NCBI GenBank assembly: GCA_002256245.1
Contig: NKIU01000006.1
Coordinates: 183,548-247,547 of the forward strand
Source: Pseudorhodobacter sp. PARRP1
GTDB taxonomy: Bacteria > Pseudomonadota > Alphaproteobacteria > Rhodobacterales > Rhodobacteraceae
Length of the DNA: 64,000 nucleotides
Direction: 5' to 3'
Part shown: in pieces, positions 35,743 through 45,507 of the stretch
How the letters are laid out: each line of letters opens with the position of its first letter
How positions within the stretch are numbered: position 1 is the first letter of the stretch
The notes under the pieces: generated by a model
The model's database searches: none
Seen by the model: the letters and a program-made list of their open reading frames with translations, nothing else
What the model was told of the DNA's origin: nothing
Made by a program: the position numbers and the translations under genes

Positions 35743-36242
35743 AACGCCTCATCCTGACCCGCCACGCCAAATCTGCCTGGGACGACCCGCTGACGCCGGA
35801 CCATGACCGGCCCTTGAACGAGCGGGGAAAGGCGGCGGCGGCGGATCTGGGGCAATGGCTGGCCTCGCGCGGGTATGTGCCGCAGAAAGTGCTGTGTTCG
35901 GACGCGGTCCGGACTCGGCAGACCTGGTCGGGGATTGCGCCTGCCTTGCCCGCGACGCCGCTGATGGAGTTGAAACCGGCGCTCTATCATGCCGGGGTGG
36001 ATGTGATGCTGGCGGTGCTGCGGCACGCACAGGCGGATGTGGTGATGATGATCGGGCACAATCCGGGGATCGCCGAATTTGCCGAGAAGCTGGTGGCGCA
36101 GGCTCCGCTGAACCCGGAGTTTTCGCGGTATCCGACGGGGGCGACGCTGGTTGCGGATTTTGCGGTGGATTCGTGGGATCAGGTGGGCTTTGGGCAGGGC
36201 GTGACGGTGGATTTTGTCATCCCGCGCGAGATGGTGGTTTAG
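35739..36242 (+). CDS. SixA-like histidine phosphatase
   Basis: 167 residues from the ATG at 35739. The RHG-type start LILTRHAKSAWDDPLTPDHDRPLNERG has the phospho-accepting His9 and R8-H9-x pair, then VLCSDAVRTRQTW and MMIGHNPGIAEFAEKL with the second catalytic histidine. SixA dephosphorylates phosphohistidine in phosphorelay proteins, although other small phosphatases share this fold. Cotranslated with the Fe-S protein and followed by a strong terminator. Confidence 0.88.
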   Translation: MKRLILTRHAKSAWDDPLTPDHDRPLNERGKAAAADLGQWLASRGYVPQKVLCSDAVRTRQTWSGIAPALPATPLMELKPALYHAGVDVMLAVLRHAQADVVMMIGHNPGIAEFAEKLVAQAPLNPEFSRYPTGATLVADFAVDSWDQVGFGQGVTVDFVIPREMVV

Positions 36243-36337
36243 GGTGGTCCCAACTCGGGACCTTTTTAGATCGTTTTAGATCAAGGGCTTAGGATGGTCG
36301 ATTTAAGGAAGTTTTAACACTTTCACCACCAGGACAG

Positions 36338-36377
36338 AAAAAAGGCGCCCATGGGAGGGGCGCCTTTTTTGTTTTTT
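36338..36377. terminator. Bidirectional intrinsic terminator
   Basis: A 13-base stem AAAAAAGGCGCCC/GGGCGCCTTTTTT around a seven-base loop, with T tracts on both strands. It serves the SixA-like gene (+) and bztD (-). Confidence 0.9.
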
Positions 36378-36384
36378 ATGTCGT

Positions 36385-36409
36385 GGGGCGTGCGAGCACG
36401 CACCCTACA
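36385..36409. repeat. REP-like palindrome (GCACGCACCCTACATT family)
   Basis: A near-perfect palindrome GGGGCGTGC-GA-GCACGCACC (36385-36404) followed by CTACATT that runs into the bztD stop. The same sequence recurs at 47530-47555 at the rpoA end. Confidence 0.6.
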
Positions 36410-37189
36410 TTAATGCCCGAGGATCTGGCTGAGGAACAGTTTGGTGCGATCCGATTGCGGGTTGTTGAAGAACTCGCGCGGTTCGTTTTGCTCGACGATC
36501 TGGCCTTGGTCCATGAAGATCACCCGGTTGGCCACGGCCTGCGCGAAGCCCATTTCGTGGGTGACGCAAAGCATGGTCATACCTTCTTCGGCGAGGCTGA
36601 TCATGGTGTCGAGCACCTCTTTGATCATCTCGGGGTCGAGGGCCGAGGTCGGTTCGTCAAACAGCATGATGCGCGGCTTCATGCACAAAGACCGCGCGAT
36701 GGCGACGCGCTGTTGTTGGCCGCCGGAAAGTTGGCCGGGGTATTTATGCGCCTGCTCGGGGATTTTCACCTTTTGCAGGAAATACATCGCGGTTTCTTCG
36801 GCCTCTTTTTTCGGCACCTTGCGCACCCAGATCGGGGCCAGCGTCAGGTTTTCGAGGATGGTCAGATGTGGGAACAGGTTGAAGTGTTGGAACACCATGC
36901 CGACTTCCGAACGCACCTTGTCGATGTTCTTGAGATCAGATGTCAGTTCGGTGCCGTCAACGACGATCTGGCCCTGCTGGTGTTCTTCCAAGCGGTTGAT
37001 GCAGCGGATCAGGGTGGATTTACCCGAACCAGAGGGGCCGCAGATGACGATGCGTTCGCCCTTGTTCACGGTCATGTTGATGTCGCGCAAGACGTGGAAG
37101 GTGCCATACCATTTGTTCATGTTGGCGATCTGGATGGCGATCTCATCCGAGACTTTCATCTTGCTGCGGTCGATTGCGGGGTCTGCCAT
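36410..37189 (-). CDS. bztD: General L-amino-acid ABC transporter, ATPase
   Basis: 259 residues (AapP/BztD). Walker [10 protein letters not shown], signature [13 protein letters not shown], Walker [14 protein letters not shown] and a switch histidine in VTHEMGFA. It drives import of glutamate, glutamine, aspartate and related amino acids with the two permeases encoded upstream. Last gene of the leftward bztABCD operon, with 16 bases between it and bztC. Confidence 0.95.
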   Translation of the reverse strand: MADPAIDRSKMKVSDEIAIQIANMNKWYGTFHVLRDINMTVNKGERIVICGPSGSGKSTLIRCINRLEEHQQGQIVVDGTELTSDLKNIDKVRSEVGMVFQHFNLFPHLTILENLTLAPIWVRKVPKKEAEETAMYFLQKVKIPEQAHKYPGQLSGGQQQRVAIARSLCMKPRIMLFDEPTSALDPEMIKEVLDTMISLAEEGMTMLCVTHEMGFAQAVANRVIFMDQGQIVEQNEPREFFNNPQSDRTKLFLSQILGH

Positions 37190-37205
37190 GATGTAAGTCC
37201 TTGAT

Positions 37206-38783
37206 TTAGCGATGATCAGTCTTCAGCTTGTTCTCCAGATACATCGAGTATCGGGACATGCCGAAGCAGACGAGGAAGAAGATGGCGCCGACGAAGATGT
37301 AAGGCTCCCAGTAGATGCCTTTCCACGCGATATCGGCGCGCACGATTGTGGTGATGCCCCTGAGAGGGTCGGCGAGGCCAACGAAGGACACCAGCGTGGT
37401 GTCTTTGAACAGGCCGATGAAGGTTGACACGATGCCGGGGATCGAGATTTTCAGCGCTTGCGGCATGATGATCAGCCGTTGCGCCTGCCAGTAATCCAGA
37501 CCCAAGGCGTCGGCGGCCTCATACTGGCCGCGTGGCAGAGCGGCGAGGCCACCGCGCACCACTTCGGCGTTATAAGCGGCCGAGAAGATGGTGACGAGGA
37601 TGACCACGCGCAGGATCAGGTCGAACTTGGTTTGCGGCGGCAGGAAGTATTGCAGCAGCAGCGACGCGGTGAACAGCATGGTGATCAAGGGCACGCCGCG
37701 GACAAATTCGATGAAGCCGACCGAGAGGGTTTTGACGAGGAACATGTCGGAACGGCGACCAAGTGCCAGCAGGATGCCGAGGGGCAGCGAGATTGAGATC
37801 GACGAGACGCCGATGACGAAGGCCAGAAGGAAGCCGCCGAACTTGTCGGATGCGACGTAGGTCAGATCATAGGGCAGCATGGCTTGCCAAGCTTCGGAAA
37901 CCTGAGGTTGCAGTGGCAACAGGTTGCGTAGATCAAAGCCGAGTCCGAACACCGACCCTGCCAAAGTAGGGTGCCAATTTGTTGAGGTAAACCAGCTTGC
38001 TACAAAGTTTACGACACCCGCGGCCAGATCAAGAACAGACGAAATCGGATCAAGAAAAAATGCCGTGAACGCGAGGACTGCAAGAATAGTTGCGGCGATC
38101 GTGCCAAGTTTTGGTTGCGCGGTAATGACGACCCAAACCACAAGTGCAAAACCAACCATCACACTTATCGGACCCCAGATCGAGCCGCCCCACATCATCC
38201 ATAGCGCGAGGAACGGGAAAATCAGCGTGACGATCAGCAACAGGCGCGGTTTGATCGCGGCGGCGGCGGTGAGGGCTGCGAACAAAGCGATGGTCAGAAC
38301 GGTGTGGAACGAGAAGCCATCGGCCCCGATCAAGCAGATCACGGTCAGCACGCCCACCACGCCGCAAAGTTTCGACATGGCGGATTTGTTGTCGGCGTAA
38401 AGCACCGGGGCGAGGGCCACGAACAGCAGGCCGAAGGTCAGGATCGGGCGCCACCACAACTCGGGCGGGTAGAAGCCGAAGATGAATTGCGGCCAACGCT
38501 CGCGGATCATCGCCCAGCAGGCGCCCGAGGCATCGGGGCCAGCTTTGGCGGCGACGGCGGCGCGGCAATCGGCCATGGAGCTTGCGCCGCTCCATACGCC
38601 ATTGGCGAGCCACGGCCAGGACAGGCTGACCAGTTCGAACAGCACCCAAGCGGCAAGCAGCGTCAGGATGGTGTTGAACGGGCCTTTGAACAGGTTGTCG
38701 CGCACCCAGTGGATTGCGCCGCTTTGCGAGGCGGGTGGGGCTTGCGGGGCGAGCATGTCGCGGCGGACGTAAAGCAGAGCCAT
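37206..38783 (-). CDS. bztC: General L-amino-acid ABC transporter, permease (BztC/AapM)
   Basis: 525 residues, clearly longer than AapM (about 380). The C-terminal half carries the EAA-type permease core with [30 protein letters not shown]. The N-terminal half holds two large extra hydrophobic blocks (about residues 120-250, from [20 protein letters not shown] onward) not present in the Rhizobium protein. The DNA of that block (about 37920-38200) looks lower in GC than its surroundings. It pairs with BztB in the membrane. Confidence 0.9.
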   Translation of the reverse strand: MALLYVRRDMLAPQAPPASQSGAIHWVRDNLFKGPFNTILTLLAAWVLFELVSLSWPWLANGVWSGASSMADCRAAVAAKAGPDASGACWAMIRERWPQFIFGFYPPELWWRPILTFGLLFVALAPVLYADNKSAMSKLCGVVGVLTVICLIGADGFSFHTVLTIALFAALTAAAAIKPRLLLIVTLIFPFLALWMMWGGSIWGPISVMVGFALVVWVVITAQPKLGTIAATILAVLAFTAFFLDPISSVLDLAAGVVNFVASWFTSTNWHPTLAGSVFGLGFDLRNLLPLQPQVSEAWQAMLPYDLTYVASDKFGGFLLAFVIGVSSISISLPLGILLALGRRSDMFLVKTLSVGFIEFVRGVPLITMLFTASLLLQYFLPPQTKFDLILRVVILVTIFSAAYNAEVVRGGLAALPRGQYEAADALGLDYWQAQRLIIMPQALKISIPGIVSTFIGLFKDTTLVSFVGLADPLRGITTIVRADIAWKGIYWEPYIFVGAIFFLVCFGMSRYSMYLENKLKTDHR

Positions 38784-38784
38784 C

Positions 38785-40044
38785 TTAACGCTCCTTCAGT
38801 TTGACAGAGGCGTTATAGGCGTTCATCACCGCAGAGATGATCAGGCTGACGATCAGATAAATCAACATCATCAAGGTCATACATTCCAGCTCGCGCCCGG
38901 TTTGGTTCAGGGTGATGCCGCCCAATGTGCCGCGCAGATCGAGGTAGCTGACGGCGATGCCGAGCGAGGTGTCTTTGGTCAGCGACAGATATTGCGAGAT
39001 CAAGGGTGGGATGATGACGCGCAGGGCTTGCGGCAGGATCACAAGGCTCATGGTGCGGCCGGGGCGCAGGCCGAGGGCGGCGGAGGCTTCGGACTGGCCT
39101 TTGGCGATGGCTTGGATGCCGGCGCGGACGGTTTCGGCGATGACGGAGGCGTAGTAGAGCGTCAGGGCGATGGTGAGGGCAGTGAAGGAGTGGGCGATGT
39201 TCAGCCCGCCCTTGAAGTTGAAGCCCTTGAACACCGGGTAATCCCAATGCAGGCCCATGGCGAACAGCAGGGCTGTGACCGGAACGATCAGGATCAGCAC
39301 GGATTTCCACCAGATGGTGGGGCGGATGCCGGTGGCCTCTTGCGTGGCCTTGGTGCGGCGGCGCAGCAGGATGTTGGCGTAGATCGAGCCTGCCACCACC
39401 GCGATCACCGCCAGAAGCGACAGGCTGATCGGCATGAAGCCTATGTTGAAGGTGGGCAGCGGGTTGGTCAGCATCGGATAGGGCACGTTCATGCCGCGGT
39501 TGGTGACGGCGACGGTGTCGAAAAAGTTCATCTGGGCCTGCGAGGTGCCATCAACGATCTTGAAGGCCTTCGGCTCGGGTCGGGTTTCGGAAAACACCAC
39601 ATAGACAAGGATGATCCAGAGCAGCAGCGGCACGTTGCGGAAAATCTCGATGTAAACGGTCATCAGCCGGGCGACGAGCCAGTTTTTCGACAGCCGCAGC
39701 ACGCCGATGATCACACCCAGAACGGTGGACAGCACGCAGCCGACGAAGGCGACGACAAGGGTGTTGCAGAGACCGACGAGCAGCGCGCGGAAATGGGAGT
39801 CGTCGTTGGTGTAGGGGATCAGGTGCTGGTCGATGTCATAGCCGGCACGGTTCCACAGGAAGCCAAAGTTGATGTCTTTGTCCTTGGCGGCCAGATTCTC
39901 GATGGTGTTGTTGGCCAGCCATGCCACACCCAGCGCGAACAGGATCAGGACGATCACTTGAATGGTGTAGCTGCGGTAGCGGGTGTCGTAAATCAACATG
40001 CCCAACCGAAAGTTTGCTTTCGGTGGCTCGGTCGCGAGCGTCAT
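38785..40044 (-). CDS. bztB: General L-amino-acid ABC transporter, permease (BztB/AapQ)
   Basis: 419 residues with an N-terminal cytoplasmic/first-membrane segment, a periplasmic loop (about 60-90) and the HisM-type core EAASALGL-like ASAALGLRPGRTMSLVILPQALRVIIPPL. Forms the heterodimeric channel with BztC. Two bases separate the genes. Confidence 0.93.
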   Translation of the reverse strand: MTLATEPPKANFRLGMLIYDTRYRSYTIQVIVLILFALGVAWLANNTIENLAAKDKDINFGFLWNRAGYDIDQHLIPYTNDDSHFRALLVGLCNTLVVAFVGCVLSTVLGVIIGVLRLSKNWLVARLMTVYIEIFRNVPLLLWIILVYVVFSETRPEPKAFKIVDGTSQAQMNFFDTVAVTNRGMNVPYPMLTNPLPTFNIGFMPISLSLLAVIAVVAGSIYANILLRRRTKATQEATGIRPTIWWKSVLILIVPVTALLFAMGLHWDYPVFKGFNFKGGLNIAHSFTALTIALTLYYASVIAETVRAGIQAIAKGQSEASAALGLRPGRTMSLVILPQALRVIIPPLISQYLSLTKDTSLGIAVSYLDLRGTLGGITLNQTGRELECMTLMMLIYLIVSLIISAVMNAYNASVKLKER

Positions 40045-40150
40045 ATGTATTCCCCCTGCCCTGCCGCTGCCGGACTTTTGCCGGTCGTTTGGGGTGGTCC
40101 CCTGCGGTCAGGTGATGTGCCGGATCAAGTTGGAGCGGTCTTGTGAAGAA

Positions 40151-40176
40151 CAGGGCGCAGTTTTCACCGCGCCCTG
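40151..40176 (-). terminator. Intercistronic hairpin between bztA and bztB
   Basis: Stem CAGGGCGC/GCGCCCTG around a ten-base loop, 11 bases past the bztA stop. The U tract after it is weak, so it probably stabilises the bztA mRNA and attenuates read-through rather than ending transcription. Confidence 0.65.
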
Positions 40177-40187
40177 ATGGTTGGATA

Positions 40188-41204
40188 TTACCGGAACGGC
40201 GGAGCGTATTGCAGGCCGCCTTGGGTCCACAATGCGTTCAGGCCGCGGGCCAGACCGATCGGGGTCGAGGTGCCGATGTTGGCTTCAAAGATCTCGCCAT
40301 AGTTGCCGGAAGCGGCGATTGCGCGCTTGGCCCACTCTTTATCAAGGCCCATCATCGCGCCCAGATCGCCTTCAAGGCCGAGGAGACGCTTGACTTCCGG
40401 GTCGGTGGTCGAGGTGCCGACGGTGTCGATGTTGGCTTTGGTGATGCCTTTTTCTTCAGCTTCGAGCAGTGCGTAATAGGTCCAACGCACGATATCGCCC
40501 CAGTTGTTGTCGCCATGGCGAACGACCGGGCCGAGCGGCTCTTTCGAGATGATTTCCGGCAGGATGATGTGGTCAGCCGGGTTTGCGAGCGAGGCGCGCG
40601 ACGCGGCCAGACCCGAAGCATCGGTGGTGTAGGCGTCGCAAGCGCCGGCGTCATACTGGCGCAGGGCTTCCGAATCGTCGCCAACGGTGACGGGGGTGTA
40701 GCTGATGTTGTTCGACTTGAAGAAGTCGGCCAGGTTCAGCTCGGTCGTGGTGCCGGTCTGGATACAGACGGTCGCGCCATCGAGTTCTTTGGCGGACGAA
40801 ACGCCCAGCTCTTTTTTCACCATGAAGCCTTGGCCGTCATAGTAGTTCACCGCGACGAAATCGAATTTCAGGTCGGTGTCGCGCGAATAGGTCCAGGTCG
40901 AGTTGCGGATCAGCACATCGACTTCGCCCGAAGCCAGCGCGGTGAAGCGGGTCTCGCCAGTGGTGGGCACGTATTTGACTTTGGCAGCGTCGCCCAGAAC
41001 GGCAGCGGCGATGGCTTTGCACAGATCAACGTCGAAGCCTTTGTAAGCGCCGGTTGCATCCGGGGCACCGAAGCCGGTCAAGCCGACGTTCGCGCCGCAG
41101 ATCAGCTCGCCACGGGCTTTCACGTCATCCAGCGTGCCGGCAAATGCCGAACCTGCCAAGACCGTGGTGGCCGCGAGTGCGCCGAAGAATACGGATTTTT
41201 TCAT
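40188..41204 (-). CDS. bztA: General L-amino-acid ABC transporter, periplasmic binding protein
   Basis: 338 residues from the ATG at 41204, which follows AAGAGGTAAGA; a longer upstream frame is not used. Signal peptide MKKSVFFGALAATTVLAGSAFA then ELICGANVGLTGFGAPDATGAYKGFDVDLCKAIAAAVLG, a typical amino-acid binding protein of the AapJ type. First gene of the operon, so its promoter is in 41205-41437. Confidence 0.95.
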   Translation of the reverse strand: MKKSVFFGALAATTVLAGSAFAGTLDDVKARGELICGANVGLTGFGAPDATGAYKGFDVDLCKAIAAAVLGDAAKVKYVPTTGETRFTALASGEVDVLIRNSTWTYSRDTDLKFDFVAVNYYDGQGFMVKKELGVSSAKELDGATVCIQTGTTTELNLADFFKSNNISYTPVTVGDDSEALRQYDAGACDAYTTDASGLAASRASLANPADHIILPEIISKEPLGPVVRHGDNNWGDIVRWTYYALLEAEEKGITKANIDTVGTSTTDPEVKRLLGLEGDLGAMMGLDKEWAKRAIAASGNYGEIFEANIGTSTPIGLARGLNALWTQGGLQYAPPFR

Positions 41205-41437
41205 TCTTACCTCTTGCTGTTTCCGCCCGTTTTTCGGGCGAAGGTTATATGCCCTGCAGGCGTTGCAGGTGCTCTCCCATGTGACGACATGCGTCGCCAG
41301 TGCTGGTGATACTCGGACATAGCTGTGCAATCGGTCAAGCAAAACTGCCAATATAACGGATTTTACCGCTATCATAACGCTTTGGGGCGGTCAGACAGAC
41401 AGAATGCGCAAAGATGGGGCGATGTGGGAGAAGATTG

Positions 41438-42145
41438 TTACCCGCACAATGCGAAAAATCGCGCCGCCTCGGACATTGCCTGCCGTTTAAGCGATTCTAA
41501 CGCGGCGGCCTCGTCATCGACGCCCCAAAGTTCGGCCTGCCAGGTCTCGTCGATTCGGCTCAGACGCCAGGCTTCCTCGACCGACAGCCGCCCACGGGTG
41601 ACGGCAAGCGCCAGCACCAGCGAGCCGGAAATCGCAATCAGATCATGCACGGCGGCCAGTTGGAAGGGCGTGAAGGCGTGGACTTGCGCAGACAGTTTGG
41701 CAAGGGATGCGTCGGTTTGGCGGATGTGCATGACGCCCGCCGTGGCAATCAGCGGCGCGCGCAGGGCAGCGGCGGACCACGCAAGCAAAGGGTCCCATGC
41801 GTCGGCCTGCCGGTCGATCAATTCCTGCGGGCTGGTGGCGCGGTAGCAGAGCAGATCGGTTTCGCCATAACGGGCAAGATCGCCCGCCACTTCGGCAAAA
41901 TGGATCGCCACATTGTCGATGGCGGAATTGGCCGCGCGGGTGGCGGGCATGGTTTCGGGGCGCACCCTGCCCTGCTGCGCATCCCATTCGGCGGCGATGA
42001 CTTCGGCCATCGCCATGGTCGGCACCACGAGGGCGCGTTTGGCGGGCGTTTTCACCGCGCGCCCGTCAAGGCTAACGGTGAAACCGCCCGCGCAGGGTTC
42101 CGCAAGAGCTTGTTTCCAAAAGCGTTTGGCCGTCCAAGAACTCAT
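41438..42145 (-). CDS. ATP12-family F1-ATPase assembly chaperone
   Basis: 235 residues. Matches the ATP12 family, with KRFWKQALAEPCAGGFTVSLDGRAVKTPAKRALVVPT at the N-terminus and FQLAAVHDLIAISGSLVLALAV and EEAWRLSRIDETWQAELWGVDDEAAAL at the C-terminus. In alphaproteobacteria and mitochondria it helps assemble the alpha subunit of F1. Its start overlaps the rluC stop by four bases. Confidence 0.9.
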   Translation of the reverse strand: MSSWTAKRFWKQALAEPCAGGFTVSLDGRAVKTPAKRALVVPTMAMAEVIAAEWDAQQGRVRPETMPATRAANSAIDNVAIHFAEVAGDLARYGETDLLCYRATSPQELIDRQADAWDPLLAWSAAALRAPLIATAGVMHIRQTDASLAKLSAQVHAFTPFQLAAVHDLIAISGSLVLALAVTRGRLSVEEAWRLSRIDETWQAELWGVDDEAAALESLKRQAMSEAARFFALCG

Positions 42146-43185
42146 TCAGCGCGCCCCGAGAACGGATCGGCGGGCACATCGTTTTCGCCCCAATCAAGGG
42201 TTTTCCAGGTGCGCGCCATATGTTCGGGCAAGGGCGCGGTGAAGGTCATCATCTTTTTGTGGATCGGGTGTTCGATCGTCAGCATCCGGGCATGCAGGTG
42301 CAGCTTGCGGCTGATGTCGCCGCCGATGCTGGCACCCCAGCCGTCGCCCATATTCTCGGTGCCGGTCGGGCCATATTTGCTATCGCCCAAGATCGGATGG
42401 CCCATTTCGGCCATATGCGCGCGGAGCTGGTGGGTGCGGCCGGTGACAGGCTCCAGCGCCATCCACGACAGCCGGGAGCCGAGGAACCAGAGCGTGAAAT
42501 AGTCGGTCTGCGCGCGTTTGGCGTCGGGGTAATCGGCCATTTTGGCGGGATGGATGCAGATCATCTTCTCGTCGCCATACTTGCCGCCGCCGGATTTTTG
42601 CAGGCCGTATTTGATCGAGCCCTGCCGGGGGTGCGGCACGCCCGCGACCGCGGCCCAGTAGATTTTACGGGTCAGGCGGTGGCGCAGGGCTTCGGACAGC
42701 GCGCGCGCGACGCGGTCGGTGCGGGCCAGCATCAAGAGGCCAGAGGTGTCTTTGTCCAAGCGATGCACCAGCTTGGGGCGGTCTTTGTAGCCGAATTTCA
42801 GCGCCTCGGTCAGGCCATCAACGTGGCGGTCGCCTTGGCCCGAGCCACCTTGGCTGGGCAAGCCCGGCGGTTTGTTGAGGATGATCATATGCTCATCCTT
42901 CCACAAAACCGCGTTCTGGATCATTTTTTCATCCGCTGCCGAATAGCTGCCGGCGCGGCGCGTGACCGGGGCCGCGGTTTCGGGCAGCGGCGGGATGCGG
43001 ATGGTCTGGCCGGGCACGACGTGATCAGAGGCCTTGCAACGGCCCGAGTCCACGCGGACCTGCCCCGTGCGGCACATCTTTTCGACATGGCCTTGGGTGA
43101 CTTGCGGGAAGCGTTTCTTGAACCAGCGGTCAAGGCGCTGCTCGCCATCGGCTTCGGAAACGGTGATCAGTTGAACGTCGCTCAT
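42142..43185 (-). CDS. rluC: 23S rRNA pseudouridine synthase RluC
   Basis: 347 residues from the ATG at 43185, which overlaps the crcB stop; a longer open frame upstream is only an antisense extension through crcB. N-terminal S4 RNA-binding domain (LDRWFKKRFPQVTQGHVEKM), then VHRLDKDTSGLLMLART with the catalytic aspartate and GRTHQLRAHMAEMGHPILGDSKYG. It modifies uridines of 23S rRNA. Confidence 0.92.
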   Translation of the reverse strand: MSDVQLITVSEADGEQRLDRWFKKRFPQVTQGHVEKMCRTGQVRVDSGRCKASDHVVPGQTIRIPPLPETAAPVTRRAGSYSAADEKMIQNAVLWKDEHMIILNKPPGLPSQGGSGQGDRHVDGLTEALKFGYKDRPKLVHRLDKDTSGLLMLARTDRVARALSEALRHRLTRKIYWAAVAGVPHPRQGSIKYGLQKSGGGKYGDEKMICIHPAKMADYPDAKRAQTDYFTLWFLGSRLSWMALEPVTGRTHQLRAHMAEMGHPILGDSKYGPTGTENMGDGWGASIGGDISRKLHLHARMLTIEHPIHKKMMTFTAPLPEHMARTWKTLDWGENDVPADPFSGRAE

Positions 43186-43532
43186 GCGAGGGCTCCACGG
43201 GCTAGGGCTGCGCCAAGGGCGACGGCGGATAGGGAAAGGATGACGGAAGTGGCGGTGTAGAGGGCGGCCTGGGTGATCTGGCCGGATTGCCAGAGTTTGA
43301 GGCTGTCGAGGCTGAAGGCGGAGAAGGTGGTGAAGCCGCCGAGCATGCCGGTCATCAGCAAAGGCGACAGCGATGTGCGGCTGAGGGCGATGTAGAACAC
43401 GCCCATGACAAAGCTGCCCACGATGTTGACGAGGGCGGTGGCCCATGGTGCGCCGAGGCCTGCGATGCACAGGTGGCGCAAAACCGAGCCAATGGCGCCG
43501 CCGAGGGCGACTTGGGAGAGCGTGTAGAACAT
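43182..43532 (-). CDS. crcB: Fluoride channel CrcB/Fluc
   Basis: 116 residues with four membrane helices. GGAIGSVLRH, TALVNIVGSFVMG and GGFTTFSAFSLD are the conserved channel motifs. It exports fluoride as a dual-topology dimer. It lies between rarA and rluC in the same leftward group. Confidence 0.93.
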   Translation of the reverse strand: MFYTLSQVALGGAIGSVLRHLCIAGLGAPWATALVNIVGSFVMGVFYIALSRTSLSPLLMTGMLGGFTTFSAFSLDSLKLWQSGQITQAALYTATSVILSLSAVALGAALARGALA

Positions 43533-43627
43533 CAGGTTTCATTGGGCCGAAGGTGCGGATTTGTCAACTGGCGGACCGGGGCCAGCCCCGGACCCCGGAG
43601 TATTTAGGCCAAGATGAAGGCCGAAGG

Positions 43628-44938
43628 TCAGGGATCGTTGCGTTTGGCGCGGAGTTTGACGAAATAGTCGATGCGTTTTTTCAGATCACGCTCGAACCCG
43701 CGTTCGGGCGGGTTGTAGTAGATCGGGCGTTTCATGCCGTCGGGGAAGTAGTTTTGGCCCGAAAAGCTGTCTTCGGCGTCGTGGTCATAGGCGTAGCCCG
43801 CGCCGTAGCCGATGTCCTTCATCAGTTTGGTGGGGGCGTTGCGGATGTGCAGCGGCGGCGGGTGGCTGCCGGTTTCGCGGGCGCTGGCGCGGGCGGCTTT
43901 GTAGGCAGTATAGACCGCGTTGGATTTCGGCGCGAGGGCGAGATAAACGAGGGCTTGGGCAAGCGCCAGTTCGCCTTCGGGAGAGCCGAGGCGCTCGTAA
44001 GTGTTCCACGATTCGAGGCAGATTTGCTGCGCTTGCGGGTCGGCAAGGCCGATGTCTTCGACCGCCATGCGGGTGATGCGGCGGGCAAGAAAGCGCGGGT
44101 CTTCGCCGCCTTCCAGCATCCGGGCGAACCAGTAGAGGGCGGCGTCGGGGTCTGATCCGCGCACCGATTTGTGCAGGGCCGAGATCAGGTTGTAATGCTC
44201 CTCGCCCGATTTGTCGTATTTGGAGGCGCGGCGCATCAGGCGGGTGGAGAGTTGCGCGCGGTCAAGAGGTTTGTCGAGTTTCCACGCGGCGATCTGTTCG
44301 ATCAGGTTCAAAAGCGCGCGGCCATCGCCGTCGGCCATCTCGATCAGCGCCTCGCGGGCGTCGCCGGTGAGGGGCAGCGCGCGGTTTATTTCCTTTTCGG
44401 CGCGTTGGGCGAGGCGTTCGAGATCGGTGAGGTTCAGGCGTTCCAGAACAATGACTTGCGCGCGGGAGAGCAGCGCGGCGTTCAGCTCGAAGCTGGGGTT
44501 TTCGGTGGTGGCGCCGACCAGCAGGATGGTGCCGTCCTCCATATAGGGCAGGAAGCCGTCTTGCTGGGCTTTGTTGAAGCGGTGGATTTCATCGACGAAC
44601 AGCAGCGTCCCTTGGCCGTTCTGGCGGCGGATCTTGGCGGATTCGAAGACTTTGCGCAGATCAGGCACGCCGGTGAAGATCGCCGAGATTTGCACGAAGG
44701 CGAGGTCGGATTGGTCGGCCAAAAGGCGGGCGACGGTGGTTTTGCCAACGCCGGGCGGGCCCCAGAGGATCAGGGATGACAGGGAGTGGGCGGCCAGCAT
44801 CGCACCGAGCGGGCCATCGGGGCCGAGGACATGGGATTGGCCGATGACTTCCGCCAGATTGCGCGGACGCAGGCGGTCGGCCAAGGGGCGCGGGGCCGCG
44901 GGCTGCGGTTTGCCGGGGGTGTCGAAAAGGTCTGACAT
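43628..44938 (-). CDS. rarA: Replication-associated recombination protein RarA (MgsA)
   Basis: 436 residues. AAA+ Walker A GPPGVGKTT, Walker B TLLFVDEIHRFNKAQQDGFL, sensor TTENPSFELN, and the C-terminal tetramerisation part with DIGLADPQA and TPPPLHIRNAPTKLMKDIGYG-like sequence. It acts at stalled replication forks. It begins the leftward rarA-crcB-rluC-ATP12 group. Confidence 0.94.
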   Translation of the reverse strand: MSDLFDTPGKPQPAAPRPLADRLRPRNLAEVIGQSHVLGPDGPLGAMLAAHSLSSLILWGPPGVGKTTVARLLADQSDLAFVQISAIFTGVPDLRKVFESAKIRRQNGQGTLLFVDEIHRFNKAQQDGFLPYMEDGTILLVGATTENPSFELNAALLSRAQVIVLERLNLTDLERLAQRAEKEINRALPLTGDAREALIEMADGDGRALLNLIEQIAAWKLDKPLDRAQLSTRLMRRASKYDKSGEEHYNLISALHKSVRGSDPDAALYWFARMLEGGEDPRFLARRITRMAVEDIGLADPQAQQICLESWNTYERLGSPEGELALAQALVYLALAPKSNAVYTAYKAARASARETGSHPPPLHIRNAPTKLMKDIGYGAGYAYDHDAEDSFSGQNYFPDGMKRPIYYNPPERGFERDLKKRIDYFVKLRAKRNDP

Positions 44939-45507
44939 GGGGGGAGTTTACGCGGATGGGGCGGGCGGGGGAAGGTGGAATGGGTGTCTGTGCTGTAGCA
45001 ACCGATGCGTAGAACAATAGTGTGGCTAGCAGGCGCTTCATAACATGATCAAGAAAGGTGGCGGGCGCCTTGCCACTCATCAGCCTGTGATCCGACCAGG
45101 GTCGCTATGTTTGTCAATGACCACTCTAGGCCAGTTCACCGGGTTTTCAGCGGCCAATCATCTTATCGCGCGGCACCGCGCGGTTTGATCGAGGCCTCCA
45201 GGTGGGAGACTGGGATTAATTACGTCAGCGCAAGATCAGAATGTTAGGCACTTACTTGATTTCCGTGCCTCAGCCTTGCCCGGAATCAAGGCGCTTTAGC
45301 GCCGCCGGGCCGCGCCCGACCTCCCCCCGGGAGGGCGCGTTTGCAACGGTGCCAGCAGAAATTCGGGGGAAGAGGCTGAACCATAAACTGCCTAGAACGA
45401 GCATTTGCGCGCCATCCCGAGGTCGGGCGCGGCCCTGTGTCGCGTAGCGTCGGTCTTAAGCAGTTCTGCGGGCGGCCCTGCTCCCCCAAGGGCCGCCGCA
45501 GGTTGGT
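44939..45507. repeat. Intergenic region with a 17-base inverted repeat and luxI terminator
   Basis: Contains GGGCCGCGCCCGACCTC (45307-45323), inverted and perfect at 45419-45435, with another GC-rich palindrome CCCCCCGGGAGG-like just inside. A second hairpin at 45469-45499 (GGCGGCCCT..AGGGCCGCC) lies just after the luxI stop and probably ends its transcript. Short open frames across the region are ignored because they cross the palindromes. No gene is seen. Confidence 0.6.

Noticed and set aside
38902..40146. 414-residue open frame antisense to bztB
   Set aside because: Compositional shadow of a permease gene, very rich in G, D and H.
45241..45447. Small rightward open frame in the luxI-rarA gap
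   Set aside because: It runs through the 17-base inverted repeat and has no start signal.
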